The notes below the pieces were generated by a model. That model was not told the DNA's origin. It ran no database searches and was given only the letters and a program-made list of their open reading frames with translations. From Victivallis vadensis (lineage in GTDB: Bacteria; Verrucomicrobiota; Lentisphaeria; Victivallales; Victivallaceae), in the NCBI RefSeq assembly GCF_003096415.1, contig NZ_QEKH01000022.1, positions 26,731 to 90,730 of the forward strand: a stretch of DNA of 64,000 nt, in the 5' to 3' direction. The translations under genes were made by a program, and so were the position numbers. Shown one piece after another: positions 1 through 9,183 of this stretch. The first letter of the stretch is position 1; each line of letters begins with the position of its first letter.

Positions 1-1007
1 AGACGCGCAGCCATGCCGGGGAGCTGCTGCGGCTCTTCTGGAACGAACTGGCGAACCACTTCCATCCGGCGACCGGGCAGCTCGGCGGGCCGCAGTCCCG
101 CGCCTACGGCGACTTTCTGCCGGCGGACAACGCCCGCTTCATCCGCGAGGCGACCGGAGTGGAGATTCCGATCGCCGCACCGGGAAAAGAGGGCGAGGAG
201 TTCTGCCACTTCACCTATTCGGGAATCCGCCACCGGCCCTGCCCGCCGGATATCGCGGTGCGCTTCGCCCGACTGCCGGAGCCGGAGACGGAGGTGGCGC
301 TGCGCTGCATCAGGCGGCAGCCGGACACCCATTCGACCTGGTGCACCACCTTCCTGAACGACGATTTTGTGGTCGGCTCGGCGAGCGTGTCGATCTTCTG
401 GATTCAGAGCCGTCCGCTGCTCGGCTACTGGCGGGTGCCGGGAACGGCGGTCCCTGCGCAGTTCCGGTTCCGGTTCTTGCGGGACAACCGGGATTTCTCG
501 TCGGCGCAGCTCTATTCGCGGCAGTGCCGGAACCGCATCCTGTGCGGCGTCGGCCTGCGGCGCGACCTCGGCGACCACCATCCCGGACTCGACCGGCCCG
601 CCGACGGCGTATTCCATTTTGAACGGCTTGCCGCCTGCTTTGAATTGACCGGAAAGGGAGCGGAGGTCAGCCGCAACCCGGATGGAACTTTCACGCTGCG
701 GCTCGGTTCAACGCAGGCGGTGATCCGTCCCGGTTCGGGTGTATTCAGCGGTATTCCGGTCCGCTGGGAGTGCAGTTCTTCTGAAAACGGGGCGCGGGTG
801 GAGGCGGTCTTCTATGCGGGGCCGTCCCGTTCGGAGCTTTTCGATGAGAGAACCGAACTTACTCTGGCCTGCGGCGTCGAAGTGCTTCCCGCCGGCGGCG
901 CTTCCGAAGCCGGAGCCTTCACGGAGAGCGTCGGCCCGGAAAGCGTCACGGCCGCGTGGGGCAGCCTTGCGCTGGAGTTTCCGCGCTTTGCGCAGAAGGA
1001 GTGGTGA
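1..1007 (+). CDS. Unrecognised protein, C-terminal part (5' end outside window)
   Basis: The open frame runs from the left edge (codons in phase with base 3) to a TGA at 1005-1007, so about 334 C-terminal residues are visible. No family is recognised with confidence. The visible part begins with a helical-looking stretch containing the residues HPATGQLGGPQSRAYGDF, followed by a long region rich in short beta-like segments, ending ...RFAQKEW. A helical domain followed by a beta-sandwich is common in polysaccharide lyases and in six-hairpin glycosidases, and a glycosidase cassette lies next door, but that is only an inference. Codon use and GC match the neighbours. The gene converges with the minus-strand GH-A glycosidase at 1436-4690, and a hairpin-rich spacer separates them. 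Confidence 0.7.
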   Translation, partial: TRSHAGELLRLFWNELANHFHPATGQLGGPQSRAYGDFLPADNARFIREATGVEIPIAAPGKEGEEFCHFTYSGIRHRPCPPDIAVRFARLPEPETEVALRCIRRQPDTHSTWCTTFLNDDFVVGSASVSIFWIQSRPLLGYWRVPGTAVPAQFRFRFLRDNRDFSSAQLYSRQCRNRILCGVGLRRDLGDHHPGLDRPADGVFHFERLAACFELTGKGAEVSRNPDGTFTLRLGSTQAVIRPGSGVFSGIPVRWECSSSENGARVEAVFYAGPSRSELFDERTELTLACGVEVLPAGGASEAGAFTESVGPESVTAAWGSLALEFPRFAQKEW

Positions 1008-1435
1008 GCGGATATCTTGCCCGGCGCGAGGTGCGGAAAGGGAAAGCCTGCCGCTTTGAAAGTGCAGGGCTTATATTTTTTATGATCTTCAAAGGCGAAT
1101 CGCGGGGGAAGCCTGCCGTTTTGAAGGCAGGCGGGTCTGTCCGCCCTGTCGGGCGGCAGACCTTGTGCGCTACGCGGCCTGATTTGCAATCAGGCTCTGG
1201 CAGCTGGGCGCATAGCGCACAGGTGTCTCCGACGGGCAAGGCGCTTCGCCCTTGCAACCCGACCGGGTAGCACCCGGTGGCAAGTACTGCCGATAGAGCG
1301 GATAAACTGATAGATAATACCCTCGGTTTTGAGATTTTTGCTGCGCAAAAATCTCAAAACCGTACCCGGCACCGGCACCTTGCCGGTCGGGGGGCCCGGG
1401 GGGCGAAACGCCCCCGGCCGCCGGAGGCCGAAAGT
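1008..1435. repeat. Intergenic spacer of modular hairpins
   Basis: This 428 bp spacer between two convergent genes carries no believable gene. It is a chain of inverted repeats: a GCCTGCC...GGCAGGC hairpin near 1111-1133, a GTCTGCCGCCC-type palindrome near 1136-1162, TGATTGCAAATCAG-like repeats near 1178-1195, and at 1324-1362 a perfect 18 bp stem (CGGTTTTGAGATTTTTGC) with a TGC loop. The stem is followed by CCGGCACC...CCGGTCGGGG and GGGCG-AAA-CGCCC modules. The same module order returns at about 51333-51437 and 57865-57960. The AT-rich perfect hairpin may work as a two-way transcription terminator for the converging genes. Origin and mobility are unknown. Confidence 0.7.
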
Positions 1436-4400
1436 CTACCGGGTCAGGTGGTAGACCATTACGCCGCTTTTTCGGGCGGAGGTGTCGGCGGTGAACCGGA
1501 GTTTGCCGTCGCGGTAAGCGGCAGGAACCGCTCCGGCGGCTGTGCCGTCGAGTTTCAGCGCCTCCACCCGGAAACCGGCCGGAAGCGTCAGCTCCACATC
1601 GGCTTTGCATTTTTCCAGCAGCAGCGGCAGCTGCCCCCAGCTTTCGAGCAGGTTGCGGCGCCGGTTGGCGAACTTCATTTTAGTCGCGGCCAGATTGGGC
1701 ATCTGAATCAGGAGCAGGCTGCGGCTTTCGCCGAGTTTCCGGCTGTCGAGCGAAAGCAGCGCGACCGTCTGATAGCGGCTGCCGTTGGAGAGGCGCATGA
1801 CCTTGCCGGTTTCGTTTCCGGCGAAGGTGAATACCTCGCACTTCGGAGCGACGACTTTCAATGTTTTCGCTTTGGCGTCGAGGGTGATTTCGCCGCCTGC
1901 GCTGGTGATGGTTCCACTTTTTTCAAGTCCCGCCAGCGCGGCGCGGGCGGCCTGCGGCAGCTTCGCCTGCCAGCCGGAAGTGAGCGGATCGACCTTCTGC
2001 ACTCCGGGGAAAGTCGCTTTCGGGCCGAGGGTGCCGATCCGGCCGTACAGGCCCAGTTCGGTGAAGGCGTCCGGATAGTTGCCGTCGCTTTCTGGCGGGC
2101 CGGCCAGCGTGCGGAGCTGCTCCGGGGTACAGGTGAATGCGAAGGCGGGCGCGGCGGGCCGGATGTAGTCGCGGGTGAACAGCAGATTGATGATCCGCTC
2201 CGCCAGCTGCGCCTGCGGGTCGTTGACGATGTCGAAGCCCATCGGGATATTGAACTTCTCCATATTGAGCCGGTTGTGGGACCACGCGAAGCGGTAGAGC
2301 CCGTCCCAGTCCTGAAGGCCCGCGTAGCCGCCGATCAGCGGGGCCGCTTCCACCCGGTACGGATTCGGATTGCAGAAGTTGAACTCGGTGACCGTGTACG
2401 GCTTGCCGAAGATGCGCGTCGGCATCAGGTAGCGGGGATTCTGCGCGAGGCGCGCGATCGAGGACATGTTGGAAAACAGATAGGGCATTCCCCACTGCCG
2501 CACCGGGAAGCTCGGATGGTCCCAGTACTGGTGGTTGTCCACGAAGTCGAGCTGCTCACGGACCGGGTTCAGCGTGAATTTGCTGTGCATGTTGAGGTCG
2601 GTGATCAGCGCGGTGAGCTTCAGTTCCTGCTTCAGGAACCGCTTCTGTTCTTCGATGCACCGGATCTGGAGGTCATTCAGGAATTCGATGAAAAGCCCGC
2701 CGCGCGAGGCGCGGTTTTCCGGGGTGTCCAGCCCCTTCGCTTTCAGGAATTCGACATATTTCGCCTCGAAGAGCGGAATCAGCGGCGGGTTGCGGTTCCA
2801 GATCGACACGAGCGGATTTTCGTTGACCAGATTCAGGGAGTAGAGGGCCGGGTCCTCCGCGTAGGTCAGACCGGTGTACGGATTGCGGTGGGTCAGCAGC
2901 CGGCGTGCGAACTCCTTCCAGTTCGCCATCGCGGAGGGGCTTAACGTGACCAGGCTTTTCATTTCAAAGTCGTAGCGCCCGAAGCTATTGCCGTTGCGCT
3001 CTTCGATGTTGTCCCCGGCGCGCAGCGCGCGGCTGGCGTAGAGGTCGAGGCACAGATAGATGCCGTGTTTTTTCAGTTCCGCGAACAGGTAGTCGAATTT
3101 GTCGAGCGCCTGCGGGTCGAAGGTCAGCGAATCGGCGCTCCCGCGATCGAGCAGGTCGTTTTCAAAATGGTGGAAACGGATGGTGTTGTAGCCGAGCCGC
3201 GCGATTTTGGTCACGAAGTCGTCCGCCGTTTTTTTGTCGAGGTAGCTGGAGTTGCCCACCAGATTCGGGCCGAAGAAACGGATGCGTTTTTCCGGCGCGT
3301 CGCGAAAGGAGAAGTGCCCGTTCCCATTCACCGTGACCGGACCGTATTTCCCGGCGGGAGCGTCGAGGAAAACCGAAAAATCGAGCGGGGAGCCTTTGGC
3401 CGTCGTGCCGTCATAGTCGAGCGGCAGCCAGTCGTTGCCCGCGACGATATAGGAGGGCGGTTCGATCTGGTTCAGGTTCAGCCGGCGGTCGCCGAGGGTT
3501 GCGCCGAGAATCATCCAGACCGCGTCGCCGCCGGAAGCGGCCCGGAAGGTCAGCTTTCTCGGCGTGCCGCCGACGGGGAAGCAGGAGAGGTAAAGCCCGA
3601 CGTAGGACTCCTTGTTTTCGCCGGTCCACGCCAGCGCGCCGTTCGGGAAGCTGAAGGGCTGCCACCAGTTGCCGACGTCGCGGCCCGCGAGGACCGGGAA
3701 CTCCTTTTTGCCGCCGTCGGCATATTCGGCGGCGATCGTGCCGACCGGCTGTCCGGCGGCGGGAGTCCACGCGGAGGCGTGCAGCAAATACAAATATCGG
3801 AGTTCTCCGGCGGTTTTCGCACAGTTCACCGTCTTTTCCGCCGGAAACTTCTTCTGGCCGGAGGAGAGCACCAGACAGGAACGACCGTCGTTGCGGGCCG
3901 GGTCGGCGATATCGAACTCGACTCCGAGCGCGGCGAGCTTGCCCGGCTTCATCATGGAGAGATCGTTGGAAGGCCCCTGATCGGTCCAGCCGCCTTTGCC
4001 GTCGTTGAGTTTTTCATCGCGGAATCCCATATTGAAGGCCGGTTTGAGGTCTACCGCGACGGTGCGGGGCGACGCGACCCGGAGCCGCAGGTCCAGCGAC
4101 GCCTCCTTGAGTGTGCCCGAAACGGGATCGGCTCCGAGACGGAACACGAAATGGTTGTTGCGCCACTTGCGGTCGTCCTGGATCAGCAGCGTGAAGTCGC
4201 CTTCGATGGTGACGGTCCGTCCGTCCAGCTCGAATTGCAGGCAGTGGACCTTGCGGCTGCCGAAGAGCTGGATGCGCTCGAACGTTGCCGGGAGTTCGAT
4301 TTTCCGTCCGTCGACCAGCACGCCGGGCGCCGGGGTGTCGGCGGGCAGATTCATCACCAGTGCGAGCGTCCGGGTTTCGACCGGAGGATTGGCTTTGAAC

Positions 4401-4690
4401 CGGGCGGAATAGGTGATCGTGTCCTCTTTCACTGCCGCGGCCGTGACGGTGAACCGGAAGCCGTTCCACGTCCCCGCGGTTTCAAATTCACCGGAGTTGT
4501 ATCGCGGGAAACCGGGAGCGGCTTTGAAGCTGTCGTTTCCCAGTACCGCGGCGGACCAGTCGGGGGCGTAGCAGGTCCAGCGCAGCGCGAGTTTTCCGAT
4601 CTGCAGATTGCCGTTGCCGTCCACGACCGGACCGGCCGGAAGCAGGAGCGCCGCGATCGAAAGCAGGAGAGACATCAATATTTTTTTCAT
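1436..4690 (-). CDS. Secreted clan GH-A glycoside hydrolase (GH5-like)
   Basis: This 1084-residue protein begins with a signal peptide (MKKILMSLLLSIAALLLPAG). The ATG at 4690 is chosen because GAGGTG precedes it; a TTG one codon upstream is less likely. Residues ~222-400 hold a beta-rich domain with an [11 protein letters not shown] motif that also occurs in the GH2 enzyme of cassette B. A TIM barrel follows at ~460-800, with candidate acid/base Glu624 in NLVNENPLV and candidate nucleophile Glu769 in VTEFNF, the usual positions for clan GH-A retaining enzymes. A beta-sandwich tail closes the protein. Substrate cannot be read from sequence. It is the last gene of cassette A, 23 bp after the pseudopilin-like gene. 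It stops with TAG. Confidence 0.8.
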   Translation of the reverse strand: MKKILMSLLLSIAALLLPAGPVVDGNGNLQIGKLALRWTCYAPDWSAAVLGNDSFKAAPGFPRYNSGEFETAGTWNGFRFTVTAAAVKEDTITYSARFKANPPVETRTLALVMNLPADTPAPGVLVDGRKIELPATFERIQLFGSRKVHCLQFELDGRTVTIEGDFTLLIQDDRKWRNNHFVFRLGADPVSGTLKEASLDLRLRVASPRTVAVDLKPAFNMGFRDEKLNDGKGGWTDQGPSNDLSMMKPGKLAALGVEFDIADPARNDGRSCLVLSSGQKKFPAEKTVNCAKTAGELRYLYLLHASAWTPAAGQPVGTIAAEYADGGKKEFPVLAGRDVGNWWQPFSFPNGALAWTGENKESYVGLYLSCFPVGGTPRKLTFRAASGGDAVWMILGATLGDRRLNLNQIEPPSYIVAGNDWLPLDYDGTTAKGSPLDFSVFLDAPAGKYGPVTVNGNGHFSFRDAPEKRIRFFGPNLVGNSSYLDKKTADDFVTKIARLGYNTIRFHHFENDLLDRGSADSLTFDPQALDKFDYLFAELKKHGIYLCLDLYASRALRAGDNIEERNGNSFGRYDFEMKSLVTLSPSAMANWKEFARRLLTHRNPYTGLTYAEDPALYSLNLVNENPLVSIWNRNPPLIPLFEAKYVEFLKAKGLDTPENRASRGGLFIEFLNDLQIRCIEEQKRFLKQELKLTALITDLNMHSKFTLNPVREQLDFVDNHQYWDHPSFPVRQWGMPYLFSNMSSIARLAQNPRYLMPTRIFGKPYTVTEFNFCNPNPYRVEAAPLIGGYAGLQDWDGLYRFAWSHNRLNMEKFNIPMGFDIVNDPQAQLAERIINLLFTRDYIRPAAPAFAFTCTPEQLRTLAGPPESDGNYPDAFTELGLYGRIGTLGPKATFPGVQKVDPLTSGWQAKLPQAARAALAGLEKSGTITSAGGEITLDAKAKTLKVVAPKCEVFTFAGNETGKVMRLSNGSRYQTVALLSLDSRKLGESRSLLLIQMPNLAATKMKFANRRRNLLESWGQLPLLLEKCKADVELTLPAGFRVEALKLDGTAAGAVPAAYRDGKLRFTADTSARKSGVMVYHLTR

Positions 4691-4713
4691 CAAATCACCT
4701 CGGGTTGAATGGG

Positions 4714-5862
4714 TTACTGTTTATCCGGCCACAAATTCCAGTATTGATCGTAGATTTCCGAACTCTTGGGATCGGAGGGACGGTTCGGCGTTTGGGTGTC
4801 GCAGATCTCCCGCCAGTCGATTCCGGCTTTCACGTGGCCGTCGTAAAAGGCCGCGTTCAGCTTGCGGGCGTGTCGGTAGGCGGGCATCACATTGTCGACG
4901 CTCGGAAGCACTTCGCCGGTCATCAGGTAATTGGTGTTGTAATTTGCCTTGGGATATTCCGCATTCCAGTCGTTGGCATCCATCACCGCCAGTTTGCCGG
5001 AGGGATTGCGCAGGCGGTCGATTTTGGTCACACGGTGGTTGGGGGTCCGCCAGCTTGTGCCGAATTCGTTGTTGCGGCCGTAGACCACGCTCATATCGGC
5101 GAAGCCGTCCTTGTTCCGCCCGCTCTGGTTGACCAGTGTTCCGTTGGGGCACAGGAAGCTCGGCGTCACGAACTGAGGATCATCACCTTTGAATTTGAGA
5201 CCGAGCATCTTCAGATAAGTTTCATTTTTGACCCAGTAGTTTTTGGAGCCGGAGGAATCCGAATAGGCGCCGTATACGCCGTAGCCGTTGTAATCGGAGG
5301 CGTAAATCTGTTCCGTCAGCCCCATCTGTTTCAGGCTTCCGGCGCATTTGGTGCTTTTCGCCTTGTCCCGCGCCTGATTCAGGGCCGGAAGCAGCATACC
5401 GGCGAGAATGGCGATGATCGCTATCACAACGAGCAGCTCAATAAGGGTAAACGGCCTTACATGGCGGTATGCGGGGGGCGTATCCGCCGCCCCCCGCGCC
5501 CCCTGCGTCCGGCAAGGTGCCGGTGCCGGGTAGGGGGCGGTGCAGTGCAAAGACGCGGTCGGTCGGTGGTGGGAAGAAGATCCGCAATAACGTGAAGTTG
5601 TCTTCCCGCTTTTTTGCGGAAAGGCAACTTCACGTTTTTGCTCCGACTTGCCGCTTGCAGAGCATTGGCGGAGGCGTGAGAGCTTGCGGGGAATAAGAGA
5701 GATGTTCAGATTGGTTGGTACGGGGAGAGACGCGGCGCTTGTCGCCGCTTTCTCTCCCCCGAACCCCTCTCTTTTCCGCAGAGCGGTATATGAAAGAAAA
5801 TAGTATATTTGACAAGTTTTAATAACGAGCAGCTCAATTAAGGTGAAATTTCTGGTTTTCAT
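4714..5862 (-). CDS. Pseudopilin-like H-x9-DG protein with in-frame 5' insertion
   Basis: The start at 5862 is supported by AAGGAGG upstream and the expected N-terminus [13 protein letters not shown]. After that the frame runs about 125 residues through low-complexity, Ser/Arg/Pro-rich sequence unlike any pilin, then a second, complete prepilin segment begins ([18 protein letters not shown]), followed by a typical body with the C-terminal H-x9-DG motif ([13 protein letters not shown]). Removing 396 bp (132 codons) between the two FTLIELLV copies restores an ordinary ~250-residue protein of the kind seen at 14752-15474 and 22338-23105. The insertion keeps the frame and has no stop, but it separates the leader from the hydrophobic helix, so normal membrane insertion is doubtful. 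Related proteins are thought to be exported or surface-associated; their role is unknown. Confidence 0.7.
   Translation of the reverse strand: MKTRNFTLIELLVIKTCQIYYFLSYTALRKREGFGGEKAATSAASLPVPTNLNISLIPRKLSRLRQCSASGKSEQKREVAFPQKSGKTTSRYCGSSSHHRPTASLHCTAPYPAPAPCRTQGARGAADTPPAYRHVRPFTLIELLVVIAIIAILAGMLLPALNQARDKAKSTKCAGSLKQMGLTEQIYASDYNGYGVYGAYSDSSGSKNYWVKNETYLKMLGLKFKGDDPQFVTPSFLCPNGTLVNQSGRNKDGFADMSVVYGRNNEFGTSWRTPNHRVTKIDRLRNPSGKLAVMDANDWNAEYPKANYNTNYLMTGEVLPSVDNVMPAYRHARKLNAAFYDGHVKAGIDWREICDTQTPNRPSDPKSSEIYDQYWNLWPDKQ
5452..5826. repeat. Hairpin-rich inserted segment inside pseudopilin gene
   Basis: This segment is bounded by two direct copies of a 24 bp sequence encoding FTLIELLV (5428-5451 and 5824-5847 on the plus strand, differing at a few bases). 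It contains strong inverted repeats: a 12 bp stem at 5589-5600/5625-5636 with inner CCGC/GCGG pairing and a following T-run, and a long stem at 5722-5737/5743-5759. It also contains a CGGCAAGGTGCCGGTGCCGG piece near 5509 that matches a module of the intergenic repeats elsewhere in the window. No transposase or gene is present. It looks like intergenic repeat DNA moved into a coding region, with homology or duplication at the prepilin signal. Confidence 0.65.
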
Positions 5863-5879
5863 CACGAATCCTCCTTCTT

Positions 5880-7007
5880 TTATTGGGCAATTAAGGCTTG
5901 CTGCCGGTGCATCGCATTGGAACTGCCGGTTTCCGGCCAGCAGACCCGGACCGGAAGCCACTGCTGGATCACGGAGTCGTCCCCCTCCTGAATCACGGAG
6001 ATCAGCCGCTGCGTCACCCGTTGAAACAGTTCCGACGCGCTTCCGGCGACTCCGGCGGTTCCCTGCTTCGGGTCGATCGTGATGACCGCCAGCCGGATAT
6101 CCTCCGGGACCCGCAGCCCCTGCCGGCGGATCGTTTCCTCCAGCGAATCGGCGAGGTCGGCGTTGCACAGGATCACTTCGGGCAGTTCCGCTCCGTTGCG
6201 GATCAGGGCGGCTGCCCGTTCGGACGGCGGCTCCTCTTCCCGGCCGAAATCCGCTTCAAACGACTCCGCTCCCGCCGCGAACAGGTGCGGCCGGAACAAT
6301 CCGCCGAGCTTTTTGCGGAAGATGTTGTAGACCCTCTCGTTGAAGCCGTACTTGCCGGGCGGCCCGAAGTAGCCGATGCGGGTATAGCCGCGTTCCCGCA
6401 GCAGGTCGAGCAGGTCGCCGATCCCCTGCGCCATATTGAAATCGATGTAGTTCACCTCGGAGATGCCGTAGCAGGCGTTGGCCGATACGAACGGAATATG
6501 CCGCTTTTTCAGGATGTCGGCGATCTCGTAGGTCAGCGAGGAGAAGATGAAGACCATGCCGTCCACCGGCAGACTCGTGAGATAACCCGGATTCTGCCGC
6601 AGCTGCTCCGCCCCGATGTGAATCAGGATCGCGTGGAATCCGGCCTGCGCGGCTTCGGCGTCGATCTCGGCCGCAATCTGCGATACGGTGTAGGGCGAAT
6701 AGTGGTAGCGGCTGCTGAGATAGCGCGACTCGGTCTCTTCCGCCGCCTCGTTCCGGCGGATGCAGATCACGCCGATGGTATGGTTGGGGGCGGTGTTTCC
6801 CCGCGGAATCACGAAAGCTCCCATATTCGGGACCACCGAAACATATCCCTTTTCCTCCAGCACCCGGAGCGCCTTGGAAACCGTCGCCGGATTGACGCCG
6901 AACTGCTTTCCCAGCACCCGCACCCCCGGCAGCCTGCCGGAGAGGTCGCCGCTGCGAATGCTCGTCTTCATTTTATCGACGAGTTCATGGTAAACCGGAA
7001 CAAACAT
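5880..7007 (-). CDS. GntR-type HTH / LacI-type sensor transcriptional regulator
   Basis: 375 residues. The start at 7007 ([12 protein letters not shown]) is preferred over an ATG 10 codons upstream because GGAGGTG lies just before it. Residues ~1-70 form a GntR winged helix with the typical [19 protein letters not shown] recognition segment. Residues ~80-360 form a periplasmic-binding-like sensor of the LacI/GalR type (TIGVICIRR..., [28 protein letters not shown]). This AraR-like arrangement usually gives sugar-relieved repression. It is the first gene of cassette A, 17 bp before the pseudopilin gene, so it probably controls its own operon. The ligand is unknown. Confidence 0.88.
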   Translation of the reverse strand: MFVPVYHELVDKMKTSIRSGDLSGRLPGVRVLGKQFGVNPATVSKALRVLEEKGYVSVVPNMGAFVIPRGNTAPNHTIGVICIRRNEAAEETESRYLSSRYHYSPYTVSQIAAEIDAEAAQAGFHAILIHIGAEQLRQNPGYLTSLPVDGMVFIFSSLTYEIADILKKRHIPFVSANACYGISEVNYIDFNMAQGIGDLLDLLRERGYTRIGYFGPPGKYGFNERVYNIFRKKLGGLFRPHLFAAGAESFEADFGREEEPPSERAAALIRNGAELPEVILCNADLADSLEETIRRQGLRVPEDIRLAVITIDPKQGTAGVAGSASELFQRVTQRLISVIQEGDDSVIQQWLPVRVCWPETGSSNAMHRQQALIAQ

Positions 7008-7234
7008 TTCACCTCCGTATTGTAGAGTGTTTCGCATATCGTCATATATATTTTGAATACCGTATTACATCAATGTCAATAGGGAAGTCGAAAAAAAAGT
7101 CACATTTTTTATTCCGACCGGCCTTTGGCGGCTATGGAAATTTCCCGTTTTTACAGAGAAAGGGGAGGCGGAAGAGAGTTTGACGGGATATATTGCAGGA
7201 GACTGGAAAAACACGGAATGGAGGGCATGATGTT

Positions 7235-7711
7235 ATGAGCTTCAGGATTTTTCGGGATTTTCCGTTCGGACGGTTCGGGGTGGAGGAAAAAGAGGGAGCC
7301 GTCACTCATCTGTATCTGAATCCGGCCGGGGCGGTGCTTCCGGCGGAGGAGCGGGAGACGCCGCTGCTGGCTGAAGCGATGCGCCAGCTGGCGGAATACT
7401 TTGCCGGGGAACGCCGGGAGTTCGAGCTGCCGCTGGCGCCGGAGGGGACGCCGTTCATGCGGCGGGTCTGGGCGGAGCTGGTAAAGGTGCCTTACGGCGC
7501 GACCGCGACCTACGGGGAGATCGCGGAGCGGATCGGCAACCCGGGCGGCTCCCGCGCGGTCGGGCTGGCCAACAACCGCAACCCGATCGCGATCATCATC
7601 CCCTGTCACCGGATCATCGGCAGCAGCGGAAAACTGGTCGGCTACGCGGGCGGAGTCGAATTGAAGGAGCGCCTGCTCGCGCTGGAATCCGGCAGTCCGC
7701 TACTGTTCTGA
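7235..7711 (+). CDS. ogt: Methylated-DNA--[protein]-cysteine S-methyltransferase
   Basis: 158 residues, transferring alkyl groups from O6-alkylguanine (and O4-alkylthymine) to its own cysteine in a single-turnover repair reaction. The C-terminal domain has the full signature: a helix-turn-helix region (YGEIAERIGNPGGSRAVG), the Asn hinge (ANNRNP) and the active site IIPCHRIIG with Cys124. The N-terminal domain is short and lacks the Ada phosphate-repair part, as in Ogt-type enzymes. The ATG at 7235 has GGAGGG nine bases upstream; the frame could open earlier but without an equal ribosome site. It is divergent from the cassette A regulator and has no obvious functional link to it. Confidence 0.93.
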   Translation: MSFRIFRDFPFGRFGVEEKEGAVTHLYLNPAGAVLPAEERETPLLAEAMRQLAEYFAGERREFELPLAPEGTPFMRRVWAELVKVPYGATATYGEIAERIGNPGGSRAVGLANNRNPIAIIIPCHRIIGSSGKLVGYAGGVELKERLLALESGSPLLF

Positions 7712-7840
7712 AGGTGCGCCGTATATGGGCTTGCCGCTTCGGGAAGAAATACATCAGAAATATTGTTTTGGCCGGAAAGCAGCAGGTGCTGCCGGAAGGA
7801 ATCCCCAAAAAACGTCAACAAAAAGCGCAGGGAGAGAAAC

Positions 7841-9172
7841 ATGAGTAAGAAAATCGCCTTTATCGGAGCCGGTAGCTTCGGCTTCACCCGTAAGCTGGTC
7901 CGGGACATCCTGACGTTCCCGGCCTTCCGGGATGCAACCATCGCGCTGATGGACATCGACGCCGAAAAACTCGGCTTCGTGACCACTGCGGTCAACCAGA
8001 TCGTCGAAGCGGGCAACTATCCGGCCCGGGTCGTCAGCACCTTCGACCGCAAAGAGGCGCTCAAGGACGCCGACGGCGTGGTCATCACCATTCTGCAGGG
8101 CGGCTTCCAGGTGTTCCGCAGCGATGTGGAAATCCCGATGAAGTACAAGGTCGACATCAACGTCGGCGACACCCGCGGCCCCTCCGGCATCTTCCGGATG
8201 CTGCGCACCTTGCCGGTGATGCTGGACATCTGCCGCGACATCCGGGAGTGCTGTCCCGGGGCGATCGTGCTGAACTACACCAATCCGATGGCGATGCTCT
8301 GCCGCGGGATGCAGAGTGAATTTCCCGAACTGCGGATTACCGGGCTTTGCCATTCGGTGCAGGGAACCGCCGAAATGCTGGCCAGATGGATCGGCGCGCC
8401 GATGGAGGAAATCACCTACACCTGCGCCGGAATCAACCATCAGGCCTTTTACCTCGATTTCAAGTGGAACGGCAAAGACGCCTATCCGCTGATCCGGGAG
8501 GCGGTCACCACCCGCGAGGAGGTCTACAAAGAGGAGATCGTCCGCAACGAAATGTTTCTCGCATTGGACTATTACGTGACGGAGTCGAGCGGCCACAACT
8601 CCGAATACAATGCGTGGTTCCGCAAGCGGCCGGACCTGATCGAAACCTACTGCCTGCCGGGAACCGGCTGGAATCCGGGAGTGCACGCCTATATCGTCGA
8701 CTGCTACCGCGAGCGCAACGACAAGTGGCAGGAGCTGACCCGCAAGGAGCTGGCCGAGCCTTTCGACCTCGCGCGGGGCAACGAATACGCAAGCTGTATC
8801 TTCAACGCGGTGTTCGGCGACTACACGCCGTTTGAATTCAACGGCAACGTCCGCAATTTCCACTACATCGACAACCTGCCCTACGGCAGTTGCGTGGAGG
8901 TCCCGGTGATCGCCGGGCGCGATACGCTCCGAACCGTCGCCATCGGCGCGCTACCGCCGCAGCTGGCGCTGCTGACCAATATCAGCGCGCGGTGCGAGGA
9001 GCTGGCGATTGAAGGTTTCTTCGCCGGTGACCCGAAGATGATTTATCAGGCGATTCTCTTTGATCCACTGACCGGTGCGGTGCTTTCGCTTGCGGAAATC
9101 CGAGACATGGTCAACGAAATGTTCGAGGCGAACAAAGAGTATCTCGGTTATTTCCATTCGCTGAAAGCATAA
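7841..9172 (+). CDS. GH4 family alpha-glycosidase (alpha-galactosidase/glucosidase type)
   Basis: 443 residues, no signal peptide, so cytoplasmic. GH4 enzymes use NAD+ and a divalent metal in a redox-elimination mechanism. Visible: the N-terminal Rossmann motif [12 protein letters not shown], the NYTNPM segment, the metal ligand Cys170 in LCHSVQG and His200 in GINHQAF, both at the spacing seen in characterised members. Length and motifs match the AglA/MelA group better than the 6-phospho-glycosidases, but the exact sugar cannot be stated. The start at 7841 is preceded by CAGGGAGAG. It may form a loose unit with ogt, 129 bp upstream, and converges with the GH78-like gene of cassette B. Confidence 0.9.
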   Translation: MSKKIAFIGAGSFGFTRKLVRDILTFPAFRDATIALMDIDAEKLGFVTTAVNQIVEAGNYPARVVSTFDRKEALKDADGVVITILQGGFQVFRSDVEIPMKYKVDINVGDTRGPSGIFRMLRTLPVMLDICRDIRECCPGAIVLNYTNPMAMLCRGMQSEFPELRITGLCHSVQGTAEMLARWIGAPMEEITYTCAGINHQAFYLDFKWNGKDAYPLIREAVTTREEVYKEEIVRNEMFLALDYYVTESSGHNSEYNAWFRKRPDLIETYCLPGTGWNPGVHAYIVDCYRERNDKWQELTRKELAEPFDLARGNEYASCIFNAVFGDYTPFEFNGNVRNFHYIDNLPYGSCVEVPVIAGRDTLRTVAIGALPPQLALLTNISARCEELAIEGFFAGDPKMIYQAILFDPLTGAVLSLAEIRDMVNEMFEANKEYLGYFHSLKA

Positions 9173-9183
9173 GGCTGGCGGCG

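Noticed and set aside
3065..4708. Long plus-strand frame opposite the cassette A glycosidase
   Set aside because: GC-rich shadow of a strong minus-strand gene; composition (Arg/Gly/Glu-rich, no domain) and lack of ribosome site argue against it. The same holds for many long opposite-strand frames, for example 10391-12643, 12779-14728, 23078-27115, 53564-55681 and 57922-60012.
5589..5636. Strong hairpin with T-run as terminator of the cassette A operon
   Set aside because: The T-run is on the plus strand while the operon is on the minus strand, and the hairpin lies inside the coding frame; it is a leftover of the inserted segment.
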